Assembly: GCA_039881145.1 (NCBI GenBank)
Contig: JAYKKI010000127.1
Span: 4,033,501 to 4,097,500, forward strand
Origin: Druceiella hillmani
Taxonomy: Eukaryota; Arthropoda; Insecta; Lepidoptera; Hepialidae
Direction: 5' to 3'
DNA: 64,000 nt
The number at the start of each line of letters is the position of its first letter. Position 1 is the stretch's first letter. The position numbers and the translations under genes are program-made. This document shows, in pieces, positions 38,801-44,800 of this stretch. A model generated the notes under the pieces. It was not told where the DNA came from and ran no database searches. It was given only the letters and a program-made list of their open reading frames with translations.

Positions 38801-41800
38801 CGCAATAACAATATTGCCTATCACGAATAGACTTTCTGTAGTGTGATAATAATGCTGCCAGTTACGGCCAATAAAATCACTTGACAGTATCTGAAAAGCA
38901 TCTACACAACAATTTTAAACTCAGATGTTACCGAGTCACGGCCATTGGGATAACTCAACTGATACTAGTCCCGATACTCTTTATCAGATCAGTCACTATT
39001 TACATTTTTGAAACAATCTATTAAGAGAATGATTTAATATTAATGGAAAACCTATCATCCTGATTATGTTAATGAAAGAGTTCAGATGATTCTCATCGCA
39101 TTTGGTTTAAAGGCATTCTTGGAGGACAGTTTATTATATATACAGAAATAACATTAATTAAAAATCTTATATATATAACAGAAATAACATTAATTAAAAA
39201 ATCTTATATATATAACAGAAATAACATTAATTAAAAAATCTTTTTAATTACTAGCTTTTACTTCGCGCCGTCATTTTGAATTTCTGAATCGTAACAAAGT
39301 TCGTTATTTGTGACTTTGGACATTCTCAAATATACATTTTTAGCCGAATCGAATCACAACAGCCAAAATTCGTCAGCTATATTAGAGCAGTCATTTTGAA
39401 TTTTTAATTTTTACTCTAAAATTATTATTTGTGACCTTTAAAAACACCTCATACCGGATTTTAGTTGAGTGGAAACACAAATGACAATAAAAAAATAAAA
39501 GTGTCAAATTGTAGTGTCATGGTAACTACACAAGTACCTACTTACTTATGCAAAATTTCATCTCGAACGATTGACAAGAAATAGGTTAAAATTTAAGTAA
39601 CAATTTTAAACCGGAAAGACGTATTAAGCAAAAAAACTGGTCAAAAAATATAAGTTGGATATCCCGTTCTTCCTGTTCCACATAGTGCATGATAAGAGAA
39701 AAATGTATTATATGTAAATTCCATATGACAATATATAATAAAATTGTAACAGGGTGAATCCCTTACATTGAAAATATTAAAAAAAAAAACATATAGAATG
39801 ATAATAGAAGCCAGAAAAACTTTCCTACAATTTTTGCCTATGTGTCTGTATGTTAATTTGAGCGGGTATCACGCAAAATCTACTTGACGGATTTCGAGGA
39901 ATTTTGGTATAATAATAATATACGCCCAGGAGCAACATATAAGAGAAAAAAAATGTTTTTTTAATTACACGCGAACGAAGTGGTACGCACAGCTAGTATA
40001 GATTTAACAAGACTAGAGTCCCGCTTCGGCCTATCACGCCTCTGGTAATATACCAGTAAGTGGAAGCAAAATGTGACTAGTTCGGATTGGTTACCCCGAA
40101 CTTTGGGGTTCACTACATTGACATATTTACACGACTTTAAATTTTATAATACAAACCAGACGCTCAAAAATATTTTTTGATCCCGCTTTTACCTTGATCT
40201 TACAATAAGCCTTCCTTGATTTTTAAATAATTCTATAAAAAAAAGAAAAAAGGTCAATTTTATTAAAAATAAAGGCGGTTTCATTTCAAAATAAAATTGT
40301 AAAAACTCACAAAGTTTGCCTGTTGAGACACGGGTACGCACGCTTACGATTCTCCTACGCATAATTTTTGGATATTTTAACTGTGCAGACACTTCATTGG
40401 AATAGGCGTCCAAAGAATTTTTGCAGTACGCCTACAAGTGTTCTCGCATGAATGTAATATTTATTATACAGCTGTATTTTTCTTTATGACAATATTTTAA
40501 CTTTGCCGATTTCTCTCATCATTTTTAACATAAAATGTATTTGGTGAATGTGAGAAAACCCAACCGTTTCAGAGATAATCGCCTCCAAATTTCGAAATTT
40601 AGAAAACATTTTAAATTTCGAATTTGTTTCATAAAATCTCTTCAATACATTTATTACATAATCCTATTACTGCTAGGAAATAAAACAATAAAAACCATCA
40701 AACCTTTTTTCAAAATTAAATATATCTGATAAGATTAGCTGGCGTTTCCCAAAAGTCTTGATAAAGTTTTTTCCTTAATTTTTATTTTGCATATCATTCA
40801 TCACATTTTTCTGAACAGGAAAAAGTAAAAAAGAGTTTATTAAAAAAAAATATTTTTTTCTTCGAAATATTTATTTACTTTTTTTATTATTCAGAATAAT
40901 AGAACCCCTGTGCAAGTATATCGTAAAGAATAATAGGTCCCGTATAGTATATGTACGTAAATAATTTCCTTTGGTTTTATTTCTTTTTCAAGTTAAAGAT
41001 TTTAGCAATCCCCAAACTATTTATAACAACCTAATAGAATTCACAAGTATATAACTTACAAAACTATTGGCTCACGAGTAACAGGAACTCTGACTAATAT
41101 CCGAACAGCAAATTCGTAGCGATTAACAATTTATACGTTATACAGTTATGAGGAATTTCGGTGTAGTAAGTCTGTAGTGTTAGCTTATCTATAGCCAGTT
41201 AAAATAAAAAAATGGTTTAAATCTACGAAGTAACATGGAGATTTTTGGAAAAAAAATTTATTTTTTACACTTTGGTTAAGTGTGTCTACTTGAATTACTA
41301 AACTAAACTCTGCCTAGTTGAGATTTTGCAACAAAACAATTTGTACAATCTTTAGGTTTTTTCCAAAATACGGCAAACAATTTTACATTTAGATGTTTAT
41401 TTTAAATTTCCACTCAGAAATCTTTGAATCGTTTTGTAAACCGACAGACGGATAAGTTACCTTCCGCAATAAGGTACTTTTATTGCACAGGAATTGTTCA
41501 CACCATTTTTCGCTCCTCTATTATTTGATTGTATTATATCAAACAAAAAACTACCAATATTTAAACATTCTCACTAAAAAAAGTTAACAACGCAAATCGT
41601 GCCTTACTAAAAATATCAGCTTGCGTCAAAATAGTTCTGTGCTAGAAGGGGCGAAACGAAAAAAAAACAGTGTTAAAGCACTTTTTAAAGAAAATAACGT
41701 TTAAACATTATGGATAAACTGATAAATACATTATTACAGCCTCACGTTTTCGTAATCAAATAAGTGAGAATGACACACGCCGCCGGCAAAAGAAACATTG

Positions 41801-44800
41801 GCCTTTCACGCTGCAATAGGGTATTTGATTATATTTTTATTACTAGAATAGAATAAGTAATAACATTAAAAACGGTTAAAATAAATGTATCGCACCCAGG
41901 ACTTATCATTACAAAGTTATAACGACTTAAAAACTGACGAACTACGAATCGCGCGAAAGCGCCCCATAGAAAACACGACTGGCTTATGACGTCACTAGCC
42001 AGTTATTTAGCGTTCATTATAAGGGAGTTTATTAAATATTATTAGTATCTCGTTAAATATTGCGTTTAAGTTATATATTGCATATTATAATTTTTTTATT
42101 TTTTTGTGTGGAAACTAAATTCATAATAACTTTTTCAATTTAATGAACAAAAAAAATTGACACTTTTTCCTATTTAGAAGTTTCAATTAATTGTTTGTTA
42201 TATGCATTATTTTTCCATCAACAGTTTTTTTTAAACCTCTTTCACAGTTTTAAAACATTTTTCCAAAAAATATTGACATCAGTCAAATACCCTATTGAAT
42301 TGTACACGCGATAAGAAAAAAAGATAATATTGCAACATGGTCACATAAAACAAGGCACAATACGGGCACATTTATGCAGCAACTTTGTTCCGGAGTTGTA
42401 CTATCACCGGACGCTATATATACAGTGTGGTCGGTCACCACTTTAATGTCAGACGTGGACCGAGCTGACGATGATTCTGGCAATAACTCGACAGTGTCAG
42501 TATCAACTATTATCCCTTGCTTTGAACGGCATTGCGAATTTCTTATAAAGTTTAGTACACAATTGTATCTATTACTGGTACCCTCGACATAATTATCATA
42601 CACCTATGGATATATTTAAAGAAATATATCTAGAGACCACGGTACAATAAAAGTACCTTATTGCTGAAGGTAATTTATCCGTCTGTCGGTTTGCAAAACG
42701 ATTCAAAGATTACTGAGTAGAAATTTAAAATGAACATCGAAATTTAAAATTGTTTGGCGTATTTTGGAAAAAACCTAAAGATTATATAAACATTTTTGTC
42801 TCTTTTTCTAGAAAAATCTCAACTAGGCAGACTTTAGTTTAGTAATTCAAGTAGACACACTTAACCAAAGTGTAAAAAATACATTTTTTCATTTAAAAAA
42901 ATAAATTTCCAAAAATCTCCATGTTATTTCGTAGATTTAACCATTTTTTTTTAATTTTAACTGGCTATAGATAAACTAGCACTACAGACTTTTACTATAC
43001 CGAACTTCCTCATAACTGTGTAACGTATAAATTGTTAATCGCCACGAATTTCCTAGCCGGAAATTAGTCAGAGTTTAAATTAGCGAAGGTCTTTAGAAAA
43101 GCGATGCCGTTGGATTACCCCGCACATAAGTTTCCTCGTTATGAACATTTTTAATGCAACAAAATATTCATCGAAATACTACCAAGTACTGATGTCTGAA
43201 AATATCGACTCGACGTTCTTCGGCGACTGCCTCCAAAACAAACACCGATAAGATATAGAATTATCGCAAGCAAACCTCTCTACGCCTTAACCATATAAGA
43301 CTAACGAACGCTAGTCAAGAATTCCCTATTCGTACAAAGGAAAAAACACTACGGCTATATTTTGTTATATTTGTATGGAATTTTCGTATCATTATGATTT
43401 CTACTGACGATATTCTGGAAACATTGGTTTAAAAACTATCACATATTACTTTGCTCATTGCGGAATGAAGGTCACAACCGCGCAATGAGTAAAAGTCCAG
43501 AACAGTCGCGCTTAGAAATAATAAGAAATTTACATACATGATAATTATATAATTCCTCTTACGAATCTGCTAGAATCCATCCAAAAGAAATGAGCCATTT
43601 TTAGGCCCACTCTAATATTGATCATGTAAATTGTCCACAGCCCTATCGCTCTCTTCAATCCTGTATGATATATCTGCTGCTAATGTTGGAGCCGCTTCAT
43701 AAATTGAGATATTATATTCCAAGTACAAAAAGACTGGAATGCGATCCCATAAGACAATGAACAATCGACGCAATATTTTCCGCATGTGTTTCACAACCAC
43801 TAACAATGAATAATTTCTGGGAACTAACGCCAGCGTGCGAACCACGTGTAGGATTAAAAAGATATACGCATTAACATTGCATATCATTATGATTAGGAAA
43901 TAATGAAGCGTTTTTAGTTGAAAAGAGACATTTCAAAAACCGAAATTCATATAGCTCTACAATAAATGCCTGTCTACCGTTGCATACAAATGCTGTACGA
44001 CATTGGAACCATACACAAATGACCAACATACACAAATGATCACAAATGACACAATTGGACCATGAACCAACACACTGCAGCGCCACTCTTCGAGAGACGA
44101 ATACTCTTTTTGTCAGCAGCGAGAAGACAGTTAACAACAAATTAAATGCAAACTTACCAAACTTAATTGTTTCTATCTGGTTTTATCTAGGGGGCGCGAT
44201 ATATTCTATTTTTAAAACTCCGTGCCTCAAAAGGGAAAACGGAACACTTATAACATCACTCAATTGTCTGTTTTTCCGTGTGTCGCAACCGTTTTTCTCG
44301 GAAATTGCTTGACTTTGAAAATTTACATAGCATTGTAGCATATTAACCCACATATAATCGTAAAAAAATTAAAATCCGTACATAGTGCGGGATATCGGTT
44401 GAAAGAAATTCCTCAAAATATATTTTTTACTAAAAAACATACAAAAAAATATGTTCCCTCCCACTTCTTTCCGAAACAGATGAACTCAGAACTACGTGAA
44501 AAATCAGCGTCTGCAGAAACCTACGCAAGGCTTGTAGAATAGAAAGGTTGTAGAGAGTATTCAAGATAATATACTTGTCGCTCCACTTAATTACATTAGG
44601 TATTGTTAGATATCTATTGCGCTAGGAAGTCCATATATATAAAGTAATTTCACTTCAAGCGCGGAACGGAACTATCGATGAGTACACCAGACTTGCAGTT
44701 GGCCGGTCTTTTACTCCACTTGTATCGATATTTATTTTAAACATATGTAATTACAGATAACAAAAGGGATTAATGCAAAAAAGCCAAAGATGTCACTATG

